Below, one piece after another: positions 25,636 to 32,015 of a stretch of DNA of 37,972 nucleotides. The stretch is from NCBI GenBank assembly GCA_020435965.1, contig JAGQYS010000043.1, forward strand, positions 1 through 37,972, in the 5' to 3' direction. How positions within the stretch are numbered: the first letter of the stretch is position 1; the number at the start of each line of letters is the position of its first letter. The translations under genes were made by a program, and so were the position numbers. The notes under the pieces were generated by a model, which did no database searches, was not told where the DNA came from, and was given only the letters and a program-made list of their open reading frames with translations. This DNA is from Flavobacteriaceae bacterium. GTDB lineage: Bacteria > Bacteroidota > Bacteroidia > Flavobacteriales > Flavobacteriaceae.

Positions 25636-26025
25636 TTAATTTGATTCTTCTTTCTGTAAGGCCTTTAATATTAATATGCCTACTCTAGCAATTATAAAGG
25701 TAAATAAACCAAACGTTGCAGTTAATAAAGAAACTTTAAGTCCTCCTGCAAAAACAGATGGATCAGGATTGCCCATGGCCTCAACTGAATCGAAAGCTGA
25801 TATAAGCCCTAATATAGATGCAAAAAAACCTATTACCAGCCCTAAAAGACTACTATCTACAGCTAATTTGAGCATTTTTTTAGAGTTGGCAGCATTACTT
25901 TTTACACTCATAAAACCTTTAATTAAAAAGAAAATGGAAAGTAACAGGCACAATAGTATTAGCGACATCATAAGTGTTCCGCCGTCAGTAAAAATATTTG
26001 CAACAAGAATAAATAATAATTTCAT
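25636..26025 (-). CDS. orphan MotA/TolQ/ExbB-like membrane protein
   Basis: About 129 residues from the ATG at 26023-26025; the TTG two codons upstream is less likely. Three hydrophobic segments (about 15-37, 53-75, 90-120) match the compact MotA/TolQ/ExbB form, with LGLVIGFFASILGLISAFD and GLKVSLLTATFGLFTFI as the two conserved pore-type helices. Such proteins use proton flow to drive a periplasmic partner. No ExbD/TolR or TonB gene is adjacent, which is unusual. It is the first gene behind a promoter with a LytTR-type box and is probably co-transcribed with the esterase. Confidence 0.75.
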   Translation of the reverse strand: MKLLFILVANIFTDGGTLMMSLILLCLLLSIFFLIKGFMSVKSNAANSKKMLKLAVDSSLLGLVIGFFASILGLISAFDSVEAMGNPDPSVFAGGLKVSLLTATFGLFTFIIARVGILILKALQKEESN

Positions 26026-26052
26026 AAACAATGGTTTTAATTAAACATTGAA

Positions 26053-26110
26053 CAAACATAGTCTTCTTTTCCAACTAAAAAATTAAAATGCGACAGATAA
26101 CCAATTTAGC
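26053..26110 (-). promoter_or_regulatory. promoter with GCTAAATTGGT box (ExbB/esterase transcript)
   Basis: On the minus strand the box GCTAAATTGGT (26110-26100) continues as TATCTGTCGCATTTTAAT. It is followed by -7 box TATGTTTG (26060-26053) with the -33 position at 26083-26080. The distance from the last T of GGT to the first T of the -7 box is 40 bp. About 37 bp (26074-26110) are nearly identical to 27501-27538 in front of the serine hydrolase gene. Confidence 0.7.
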
Positions 26111-26132
26111 GACCAAAATAACTTGGTATTAG

Positions 26133-27455
26133 CTACTCTTTTTTTGAACATTTTTTTGGCGTTTCTCCAGATTGGCTAAACAACAATGATTTAGTCCTTA
26201 AATCAAACTTTAAAACAACACCTAAAGCCTCTAAAGCAAATTCATCTTTTTTGGTTGGTTTTAAGTCTTTTAAATCATTCCCTTCTGGTGCGCCTCTTAA
26301 AACACTGCCGTCTGTTTTAAAAATTAATTTAAATGGTAATTCCTCGCATTCATAAACGCCTACATATTTTTTTAGTTCTGCAGAGCTTAAATCTATACTT
26401 TCAAGACTCGGTATTTTAATATCTTTTCCTTTTGAGGCATCTATGGCATTAAACATAATTGGCATCATGCCATAATTTAAGGCATTTGCTGTTAGTGCTA
26501 TGGCAGTTTTCAACTCAGGAATATAGACCAACATAGACTGAAAAAAATCAATCCTCCCATTGTGTGCATATAAAGTAAGTCCAGATTTTTTAGCGCTTAA
26601 AATACCACTCCCATACTCGCCTTCTATTGTAGTCATGATTTTAAAACTTTTTTCAGACATTAGTTTATTGTTAAACAAAGCATCCATAAAAATAACCAAA
26701 TCTGATGGGCTAGAGACAATACCTCCTGCTCCTCCTGGATTACTTAAGTGCGCTTGTTTAGCTTCGTGCAAGGAATTGTCATTTTTATAATAATACGAAA
26801 GACTTTCGTTATTAGTTATATCTATTTCACTACCATAATAAGTGTTATTTAGAGATAATGGCTTAACTATGCGTTTTTCTAAAATTTTTCCATAAGATTT
26901 ATTCTCAATTCTTTCAAGAATATAACCCAACAGCACAAAATTAGTATTACTATATTCATGGCGCTCTCCAGGTTGAAAAATTGGGTCATGCATAGAAATC
27001 ATAGATAGCATTTTACTTTGAGTGGTCGGTTCATGCTCATTAAAATTTTCATCATCAGTTATATTAAACAAACCACTACTATGATTTAGTAAATGGGCAA
27101 TCTCAATGTTATTTGCATTTACAACTTCTGGGAAGTATTTTGAGAGTTTATCATGTAACCCTAACTTACCTTCATCGATTAATTGAAAAATTATTACAGC
27201 TGTGAATGTTTTAGTTATTGAGCCTATTCTATATTTTGTTTCTGTTGTTGCCTCCTTTTTTTGATTTCTATTTAAGTATTGATACCCAACTGATTTTTCA
27301 TAGACGATATGACCATCTTTTAATATGGTCATACTTCCCATTAACTTTTGGTTTTTTGATAGCACGTCTAAAAATTGATTAAATTTCTTAAAGTTTGGTG
27401 TTTGTGAAAACCCTAGTGTGCTTACGCCAATAAATATGACTAACAATCTTTTCAT
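26133..27455 (-). CDS. secreted serine hydrolase, class C beta-lactamase/DD-peptidase fold
   Basis: 440 residues. The signal peptide ends near residue 17 (STLGFSQ). The beta-lactamase-like domain has the SxxK motif SITK (Ser79, Lys82) in YRIGSITKTFTAV, the YxN motif YSN (168-170), and a HNGRI segment near residue 298 in place of the KTG motif. A C-terminal extension of about 90 residues carries lipocalin-like strands (KKYVGVYECEELPFKLIF). Such proteins hydrolyse peptides, esters or D-amino-acid derivatives; true beta-lactamase activity is not implied. It is divergent from lytS-like with a shared operator region. Confidence 0.87.
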   Translation of the reverse strand: MKRLLVIFIGVSTLGFSQTPNFKKFNQFLDVLSKNQKLMGSMTILKDGHIVYEKSVGYQYLNRNQKKEATTETKYRIGSITKTFTAVIIFQLIDEGKLGLHDKLSKYFPEVVNANNIEIAHLLNHSSGLFNITDDENFNEHEPTTQSKMLSMISMHDPIFQPGERHEYSNTNFVLLGYILERIENKSYGKILEKRIVKPLSLNNTYYGSEIDITNNESLSYYYKNDNSLHEAKQAHLSNPGGAGGIVSSPSDLVIFMDALFNNKLMSEKSFKIMTTIEGEYGSGILSAKKSGLTLYAHNGRIDFFQSMLVYIPELKTAIALTANALNYGMMPIMFNAIDASKGKDIKIPSLESIDLSSAELKKYVGVYECEELPFKLIFKTDGSVLRGAPEGNDLKDLKPTKKDEFALEALGVVLKFDLRTKSLLFSQSGETPKKCSKKE

Positions 27456-27480
27456 GTTTGTTTTTTAATTATTCCCAAAA

Positions 27481-27539
27481 CAAACTTATTAGTAAAAAAG
27501 ACTAAAAAAATTAAAATGCGACAGACGACCAATTTAGCA
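27481..27539 (-). promoter_or_regulatory. promoter with GCTAAATTGGT box (serine hydrolase)
   Basis: On the minus strand TGCTAAATTGGTC (27539-27527) is followed by GTCTGTCGCATTTTAAT and a -7 box TAAGTTTG (27488-27481). The last T of GGT lies 40 bp before the -7 box, identical to the ExbB promoter. The box is one arm of a perfect 13-bp inverted repeat shared with the divergent lytS promoter. Confidence 0.72.
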
Positions 27540-27567
27540 ATTGAAACAACCACCATGCTAAAACAAG

Positions 27568-27626
27568 TGCTAAATTGGTCATTCATCTACAAAACTTATA
27601 TTCGTTCAATAATTATGGTAATATTG
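27568..27626 (+). promoter_or_regulatory. promoter with GCTAAATTGGT box (lytS-like/lytR-like operon)
   Basis: TGCTAAATTGGTC (27568-27580) is the other arm of the 13-bp inverted repeat. TAATATTG (27619-27626), one mismatch from TAnnTTTG, lies 40 bp after the last T of GGT, and the ATG of the kinase gene is 16 bp further. TGCTAAA also occurs 12 bp upstream (27556) as a direct repeat. Confidence 0.68.
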
Positions 27627-27642
27627 TAACACATTTGCAGAT

Positions 27643-28692
27643 ATGTTTACCAAACAGGTCATTTTAAAAATAACAGCCAAAGTATTACTCCATATGATTT
27701 TTTGGTGTGGTGTGCTTCTATTTTTTACCTATTTCTTCGGTTTTGAAAACAATGATGACAGCTATATTCTTAATTTTTCACTCTTTTTAATGCCAATAAC
27801 CATAGCAACTACCTATGTGTCTATTTATAAGCTGATACCAGACTATTTAATTAAAAAGAAATACTTTTTATTTGGCCTGTACAGTGTGTACACTCTAATT
27901 GTTTCGGGTTACTTAATATTAGTTTCTGTATTTTTTGGCTTAGGCTATTTGTCTGAATTTGAATACAGTAACATGTCACAGCTAAGTAAAAATCTATTTT
28001 TTGTAATGATTGCTGTGTATCTAGTTGTAATAATCGTTAGTGCATTTAAATTGCTAAAATTAAACCTAAAACATACTGAAAAAGCAAAAAAACTAGAAAC
28101 CAAAATTTTAGAAACACAACTAAAATTAAAAGAACAAGAGTTGAACTATTTAAAAATGCAAATTCATCCGCATTTCTTGTTTAATACCCTAAACACCATG
28201 TATGGTTTTGCTCTAAAAAAAGCCGATGAAACACCAGAAATGATATTAAAACTCTCAAATCTATTGGACTATTTATTATATCAAGTAGATAAACCTTTTG
28301 TATTGTTAACTGAAGAAATCAACCATATTAAAGACTATATTGAGCTGGAAAAAATGCGTTTTAATGACACTTTAAACGTGAGTTTTAAGTGTGATACTAT
28401 TTTTAAAACCACTAAAATCGCTCCTATGCTATTATTACCTTTTATAGAGAACAGCTTTAAACATGGTGCTATTAAAAATGGTTTGTTGAGCATAAATATT
28501 AATTTATTGAGTAATAAGGACACTATTGATTTTTACATTGAAAACACACAATCAAAGCAAGAAAAATCAAACAGTGGCATAGGTTTACATAATATGCAAA
28601 AGCGATTGGATTTACTCTATAAAAACAAATACACGTTAACTATTGATGATACTACAGCTTTTTTTAAAGTACATCTAAAATTAAACACCTAA
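27643..28692 (+). CDS. LytS-type sensor histidine kinase
   Basis: 349 residues. Four membrane helices (about 10-31, 43-62, 75-103, 117-138) form the sensor part; a coiled coil (140-170, LETKILETQLKLKEQELNYL) leads to the His_kinase box QIHPHFLFNTLN at 173-184, with the phospho-accepting His175 or His177. An HATPase-like end has LLPFIENSFKHG and SGIGLHNMQKRLDLLY (N and G boxes). It senses an unknown envelope signal and phosphorylates the LytTR regulator encoded 3 bp downstream. Confidence 0.92.
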   Translation: MFTKQVILKITAKVLLHMIFWCGVLLFFTYFFGFENNDDSYILNFSLFLMPITIATTYVSIYKLIPDYLIKKKYFLFGLYSVYTLIVSGYLILVSVFFGLGYLSEFEYSNMSQLSKNLFFVMIAVYLVVIIVSAFKLLKLNLKHTEKAKKLETKILETQLKLKEQELNYLKMQIHPHFLFNTLNTMYGFALKKADETPEMILKLSNLLDYLLYQVDKPFVLLTEEINHIKDYIELEKMRFNDTLNVSFKCDTIFKTTKIAPMLLLPFIENSFKHGAIKNGLLSININLLSNKDTIDFYIENTQSKQEKSNSGIGLHNMQKRLDLLYKNKYTLTIDDTTAFFKVHLKLNT

Positions 28693-28695
28693 TAA

Positions 28696-29412
28696 TTGCA
28701 ACAGCAAAAAAACATATCGTGCATTATAGTAGATGATGAAGCCATGGCTAGGGATATTATTGCAACACATATTTCAAAAATAGCCAACATCACGGTTGTA
28801 GCCAGTTGTAGCAATGCCATGGAAGCGTTTAACATAATCAGTAATCATACGATTGATTTGGTATTTTTAGATATAAACATGCCTGAAATTTCGGGTATAT
28901 CGTTTGCTAAATCCATTAACAAAGACATAAAAATTATTTTTACCACGGCGTATCGTGATTATGCTGTTGAAGGTTTTGAACTGCAAGCTGTAGATTATTT
29001 ATTAAAACCTATTTCGTTTGAGCGATTACTGAAGGCTGTGAACACATATTTTGAAGTTTATTTTCATCCTAAAAATAAATATGAAGCAAAAACAGATGAT
29101 TCTAATTTTATGTTTGTGCGTTCGGACAGGCGTATGATAAAAATTGATTTTAGTGATATTCTTTACATTGAAAGTTATAGCGATTATATAAAAATTCACT
29201 TAACAAACAAGACCATTGTTACTCGTGAAACCATAAGTGCCATTGAAGCTAAACTGCCAAAGACTATGTTTTTAAGAATTCACCGCTCTTTTATTGTTGC
29301 TGTTAACAACATAACATCGTTTACCAATGAGCAAGTTGTAATTAACAACACATCATTGACTATAAGCAGAAGTTATAAAAAAGAAGTGCTGGACATATTA
29401 AACAAGTTTTAA
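28696..29412 (+). CDS. LytTR-family response regulator
   Basis: 238 residues. The receiver domain (5-122) has IIVDDE (acidic pocket), FLDINMP with phospho-accepting Asp59, TTAYRDYAVEGF and DYLLKPISFERL. The LytTR DNA-binding domain (about 135-238) has FVRSDRRMIKIDFSDILYIE and FLRIHRSFIVAVNNITSF. The start is TTG at 28696; the next ATG (residue 17) would remove the essential VDDE strand. It is separated by three bases from the kinase. It should bind repeat-type sites; the GCTAAATTGGT boxes nearby are the obvious candidates. Confidence 0.92.
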   Translation: MQQQKNISCIIVDDEAMARDIIATHISKIANITVVASCSNAMEAFNIISNHTIDLVFLDINMPEISGISFAKSINKDIKIIFTTAYRDYAVEGFELQAVDYLLKPISFERLLKAVNTYFEVYFHPKNKYEAKTDDSNFMFVRSDRRMIKIDFSDILYIESYSDYIKIHLTNKTIVTRETISAIEAKLPKTMFLRIHRSFIVAVNNITSFTNEQVVINNTSLTISRSYKKEVLDILNKF

Positions 29413-29414
29413 AC

Positions 29415-29446
29415 TAAAAAACCCTTCCCAAATTAATGGAAAGGGC
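29415..29446 (-). terminator. terminator after the MscS gene
   Basis: On the minus strand CCCTTTCC, an eight-base loop region and GGGAAGGG (one mismatch in the stem) are followed by TTTTTT. The stem lies 65 bp past the MscS-family stop. On the plus strand there is no T run, so it serves mainly the minus operon. Confidence 0.7.
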
Positions 29447-29510
29447 TATTGTAGTCTCTCAAGCCAAAAGGGTCTTCCCTAACAATAACTTATATACCCA
29501 TAACATAAGT

Positions 29511-30317
29511 TTAACCCTGTATTTCAACCTGATTCTCTACAATGTCTTTAATAGGTACAACTAGTGTCCCATTTAATGTTTTTAACGTCATTGATAGGTC
29601 TCCTATTGCAATAATTTCACCTTCAACGTCTTTATATTTTATTTTCATACCAATTTCATAAGTACGTCTGGTATAATATGTTTTTAACAGGTCTGATATC
29701 ACATCTCTTGAACCTAACCCTAAAGCAAGCGCAAAAGCGCCTAGAAAGGCTCCAAAAATTAACGTTACATTATTGGTAATGATATCTGTATTAACACCTG
29801 CTTGATTTAATGCTGTAATGGAAATGATGGACAGCATGATAAAAAACACCAACTGACTTATAATCTTACCTCCAGAGAGTTCAAACGATTTAAAAAAAGT
29901 ATGAATTGATTTTTTTACAAAATTGGCTATAAACAATCCTATTATAAATATTGCAGCAGCACTCAACAATTGTGGCAAATAACCTATTAGTTTTCCTATT
30001 TCTTCAGAAATTATGGTCATTCCCAACATTTCTGAAACGATAATGATAAGTATTAAGAGCAAAGCCCATTTTACAAACTTCAGAATTACTTTTGTGAGAT
30101 TGACGTTGAGTTTCTTGCCCTCAAATATTTCAATATCATTTATTTTTTGTCCAAGGTCATCTACTTTTAAAAGTTTTAGAGATTTCTTTAAAACCATTAA
30201 TAATAATTTTATAAATAACCATCCAAATAAGAGAACCAACAACGCCTTAAGAATATTAATTCCAACGGTCGAAAAATTCTCCATAGCCATGTCTTTATAT
30301 TTTGTTAGGGTTTCCAT
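29511..30317 (-). CDS. small-conductance mechanosensitive channel family protein (MscS-like)
   Basis: 268 residues. Hydrophobic helices are at about 18-45, 77-100, 112-133, 150-170 and 180-202. The pore helix region reads FGAFLGAFALALGLGSRDVIS, followed by the beta-domain KIKYKDVEGEIIAIGDLSMT and LVVPIKDIVENQ, the MscS signature. The N terminus resembles the TM-helix repeats of this subgroup. It ends just after the beta domain, so it lacks the large cytoplasmic cage. It is the third gene of an ECF sigma operon, 15 bp after the small protein gene, suggesting osmotic or envelope stress control. Confidence 0.88.
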   Translation of the reverse strand: METLTKYKDMAMENFSTVGINILKALLVLLFGWLFIKLLLMVLKKSLKLLKVDDLGQKINDIEIFEGKKLNVNLTKVILKFVKWALLLILIIIVSEMLGMTIISEEIGKLIGYLPQLLSAAAIFIIGLFIANFVKKSIHTFFKSFELSGGKIISQLVFFIMLSIISITALNQAGVNTDIITNNVTLIFGAFLGAFALALGLGSRDVISDLLKTYYTRRTYEIGMKIKYKDVEGEIIAIGDLSMTLKTLNGTLVVPIKDIVENQVEIQG

Positions 30318-30332
30318 GATGTTAGTTATTTG

Positions 30333-30530
30333 CTATGTTCTTTTGTTTTTTCGTTCTTTAATTGTTCTTTCTATCACACTGCCAACATTCAATGAAAATA
30401 ACCCAGCCAAATCCATTAATAGTTTGGCTGTAGCAATGTCTTTCATCACTTTAGACTTCAATTCCGCAGGAACATCCTTTAACGGCTGGTCTATATGTTT
30501 AAATGGATTATTCTCCATGACATTCTTCAT
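30333..30530 (-). CDS. small hypothetical protein in the ECF operon
   Basis: 65 residues, or 61 from the ATG at 30516-30518. It reads MENNPFKHIDQPLKDVPAEL, KSKVMKDIATAKLLMDLAGL and then a basic end, IKERKNKRT. No membrane segment and no known domain. Its start overlaps the 3' end of the sigma gene by 23 (or 11) bases, so the two are translationally coupled. The position suggests an anti-sigma or accessory role; this is inference. Similar short proteins with a VPxxLKxKVMxDIxxAK pattern appear to accompany sigma factors in flavobacteria, but I cannot verify this. Confidence 0.68.
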   Translation of the reverse strand: MKNVMENNPFKHIDQPLKDVPAELKSKVMKDIATAKLLMDLAGLFSLNVGSVIERTIKERKNKRT

Positions 30531-31095
30531 TATATACGTTAACTAGCTTCTCTTTAGCTCGTTTGAGCCTCATTTTTACTGCACTTTCTCCAATATCTAA
30601 AACGCCACATAAATCTTTTATGCTTAAGGAATCTTGATATTTAAGCAATAGAATCATTTTCTCTTCAGGAGAAATTTTTTCTAATGCTTCCTTCAGTTTT
30701 TCTACTTTTAAATTTTGGATGTCTGCATCATCCTGTTCTTGTGAACCATAATGCTCATCCTTTAAATTATCTGTATCAACAGATTGTTTTTCTATTTTTT
30801 TGGCTGTGTTTCTATTTACATAGTTTACACAATGATTGTATGTAAACGAATACAACCAAGTTGAAAATTTAGACTTTCCTTTAAATGTTTTAAGCTTCAC
30901 AAAAAGCTTTAAAAAAATGTCTTGAGTCAAATCTTCTGCTTCATCATCATGTCGTGAAAACCCTCTACATTTATTATATACCAACTTATCGTAACGATCG
31001 TACAAAATCTCAAAAAGCAAGGTATCGTTCTTTTTTACGATGGCTTTTACAAGATCTTCATCTGATAAATCTTTATAATTCTGCTCTATTTTCAA
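30508..31095 (-). CDS. ECF RNA polymerase sigma factor
   Basis: 195 residues. Region 2 has DEAEDLTQDIFLKLFVKLKT and FSTWLYSFTYNHCVNYV; the linker is acidic; region 4 has ISPEEKMILLLKYQDSLSIK and GESAVKMRLKRAKEKLV. The start is TTG at 31093-31095; no in-frame ATG lies nearby. The gene heads an operon with a small protein (overlapping) and an MscS-like channel. It has no recognisable transmembrane anti-sigma partner, unlike the ECF system at 16.1 kb. Confidence 0.92.
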   Translation of the reverse strand: MKIEQNYKDLSDEDLVKAIVKKNDTLLFEILYDRYDKLVYNKCRGFSRHDDEAEDLTQDIFLKLFVKLKTFKGKSKFSTWLYSFTYNHCVNYVNRNTAKKIEKQSVDTDNLKDEHYGSQEQDDADIQNLKVEKLKEALEKISPEEKMILLLKYQDSLSIKDLCGVLDIGESAVKMRLKRAKEKLVNVYNEECHGE

Positions 31096-31120
31096 TTCGT
31101 TGTTAGGGTATATTTGCTAT

Positions 31121-31146
31121 TAAGACACTATGTTTTTCATAAAGTC
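31121..31146 (-). promoter_or_regulatory. putative sigmaE-like (ECF) promoter
   Basis: On the minus strand GACTT (31146-31142), exactly 16 bp, then TCTTA (31125-31121), similar to GAACTT-N16-TCTRA. It lies 25 bp before the TTG start of the sigma gene. It mirrors the element before the other ECF sigma gene at 16054-16080. Confidence 0.42.
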
Positions 31147-31281
31147 ACAAAAACATAATATTATATTATTGAAGCATTTAAAGTACAATTCTTAATTGCC
31201 TAAAGCAAAAAACTTGTAATAAATTTCAGCATTTAAATAAGGATAACATTACTTTTACCTTATCAAACTATTTTTTTCAAA

Positions 31282-31866
31282 ATGCAACTCGTTTTCGCTA
31301 CCAATAATCTAAATAAGTTAAAAGAAGTACAAGCACTTATTCCTTCACAGATCAAGCTGCTTAGTCTAAAGGATATTGGTTGCTTTGAATATGTACCAGA
31401 AACACAACATACAATTAAAGGCAATGCCATACAAAAAGCAGAATACATAAAGCAACATTATGGCTACGATTGTTTTGCTGATGATACAGGTTTAGAGGTG
31501 AAAGCTCTAAACAAGCAACCTGGAGTGTTCTCTGCACGCTATGCAGGAGAACAAAAAGATGCAAATGACAATATGAATTTGCTCCTTAAAAACCTAAAAG
31601 GTAAGGCAAACAGAAAAGCTCAATTTAAAACAGTTATTGCCTTACACCTCCACGGAAGACTCAAAACATTTACAGGAATATGCAAAGGTGAAATCACATT
31701 ACAAAAATATGGTGAAAGAGGCTTTGGCTATGACCCTATTTTTAAACCTGAGGGTTATGAGCAAACTTTTGCAGAAATGGATTTAGAGTTGAAGAACAAA
31801 ATTGGGCATCGTGGAAAAGCTGTACAACAATTAGTTTCTTTCCTAAATAGTACAAATGTCAAATAA
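31282..31866 (+). CDS. rdgB: non-canonical purine NTP pyrophosphatase
   Basis: 194 residues, full length. It has the nucleotide-binding start LVFATNNLNKLKEVQ (residues 3-17), the metal site ADDTGLEVKALNKQPGVFSA with its Asp pair, FGYDPIF near 149-155, and a C-terminal KNKIGHRGKAVQQL. It hydrolyses dITP, XTP and dHAPTP to monophosphates, keeping deaminated purines out of DNA and RNA. The start is the ATG at 31282. It is followed by the DEAD-box helicase gene, which has its own promoter and a long leader. Confidence 0.95.
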   Translation: MQLVFATNNLNKLKEVQALIPSQIKLLSLKDIGCFEYVPETQHTIKGNAIQKAEYIKQHYGYDCFADDTGLEVKALNKQPGVFSARYAGEQKDANDNMNLLLKNLKGKANRKAQFKTVIALHLHGRLKTFTGICKGEITLQKYGERGFGYDPIFKPEGYEQTFAEMDLELKNKIGHRGKAVQQLVSFLNSTNVK

Positions 31867-31871
31867 ATAAC

Positions 31872-31879
31872 TATCTTTG
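31872..31879 (+). promoter_or_regulatory. -7 box of the DEAD-box helicase gene
   Basis: TATCTTTG, followed by CACGC, is a very good -7 box just after the rdgB stop. The -33 position has no TTG. Transcription would start about 31886, giving a leader of about 130 nt. Confidence 0.62.
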
Positions 31880-31885
31880 CACGCT

Positions 31886-32004
31886 GAAACTCAGACGATA
31901 TGGAGTTTCTTATTCCTCAGGGTGAGGATGTGTTACTGGAAGGTTAAGGTTTAAGTATGTCGATTCGCTTCTTTTGTAACACTACAAAACATAATCGAAT
32001 ACTT
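31886..32004 (+). ncRNA. structured 5' leader of the DEAD-box helicase mRNA
   Basis: Three stem-loops are visible in the leader. Stem 1: GAAACTC (31886-31892) with GAGTTTC (31903-31909). Stem 2: CCTCA (31915-31919) with TGAGG (31923-31927). Stem 3 is composite: AAGTAT (31953-31958) with ATACTT (31999-32004) and TCGATT (31960-31965) with AATCGA (31993-31998), one bulged G between, closing over an inner hairpin TTTTGTA (31972-31978) with TACAAAA (31983-31989). Stem 3 ends 11 bases before the ATG. It is most likely a cis-acting regulator of a cold-shock-type helicase, such as a temperature- or protein-sensitive leader. No known riboswitch motif is recognised. Confidence 0.6.
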
Positions 32005-32015
32005 ATCATTAAAGA

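Noticed and set aside
30013..30546. 177-codon open frame on the plus strand across the MscS and small-protein genes
   Set aside because: The hydrophobic look comes from the complementary strand of membrane-helix codons; the minus-strand genes have clear family motifs.
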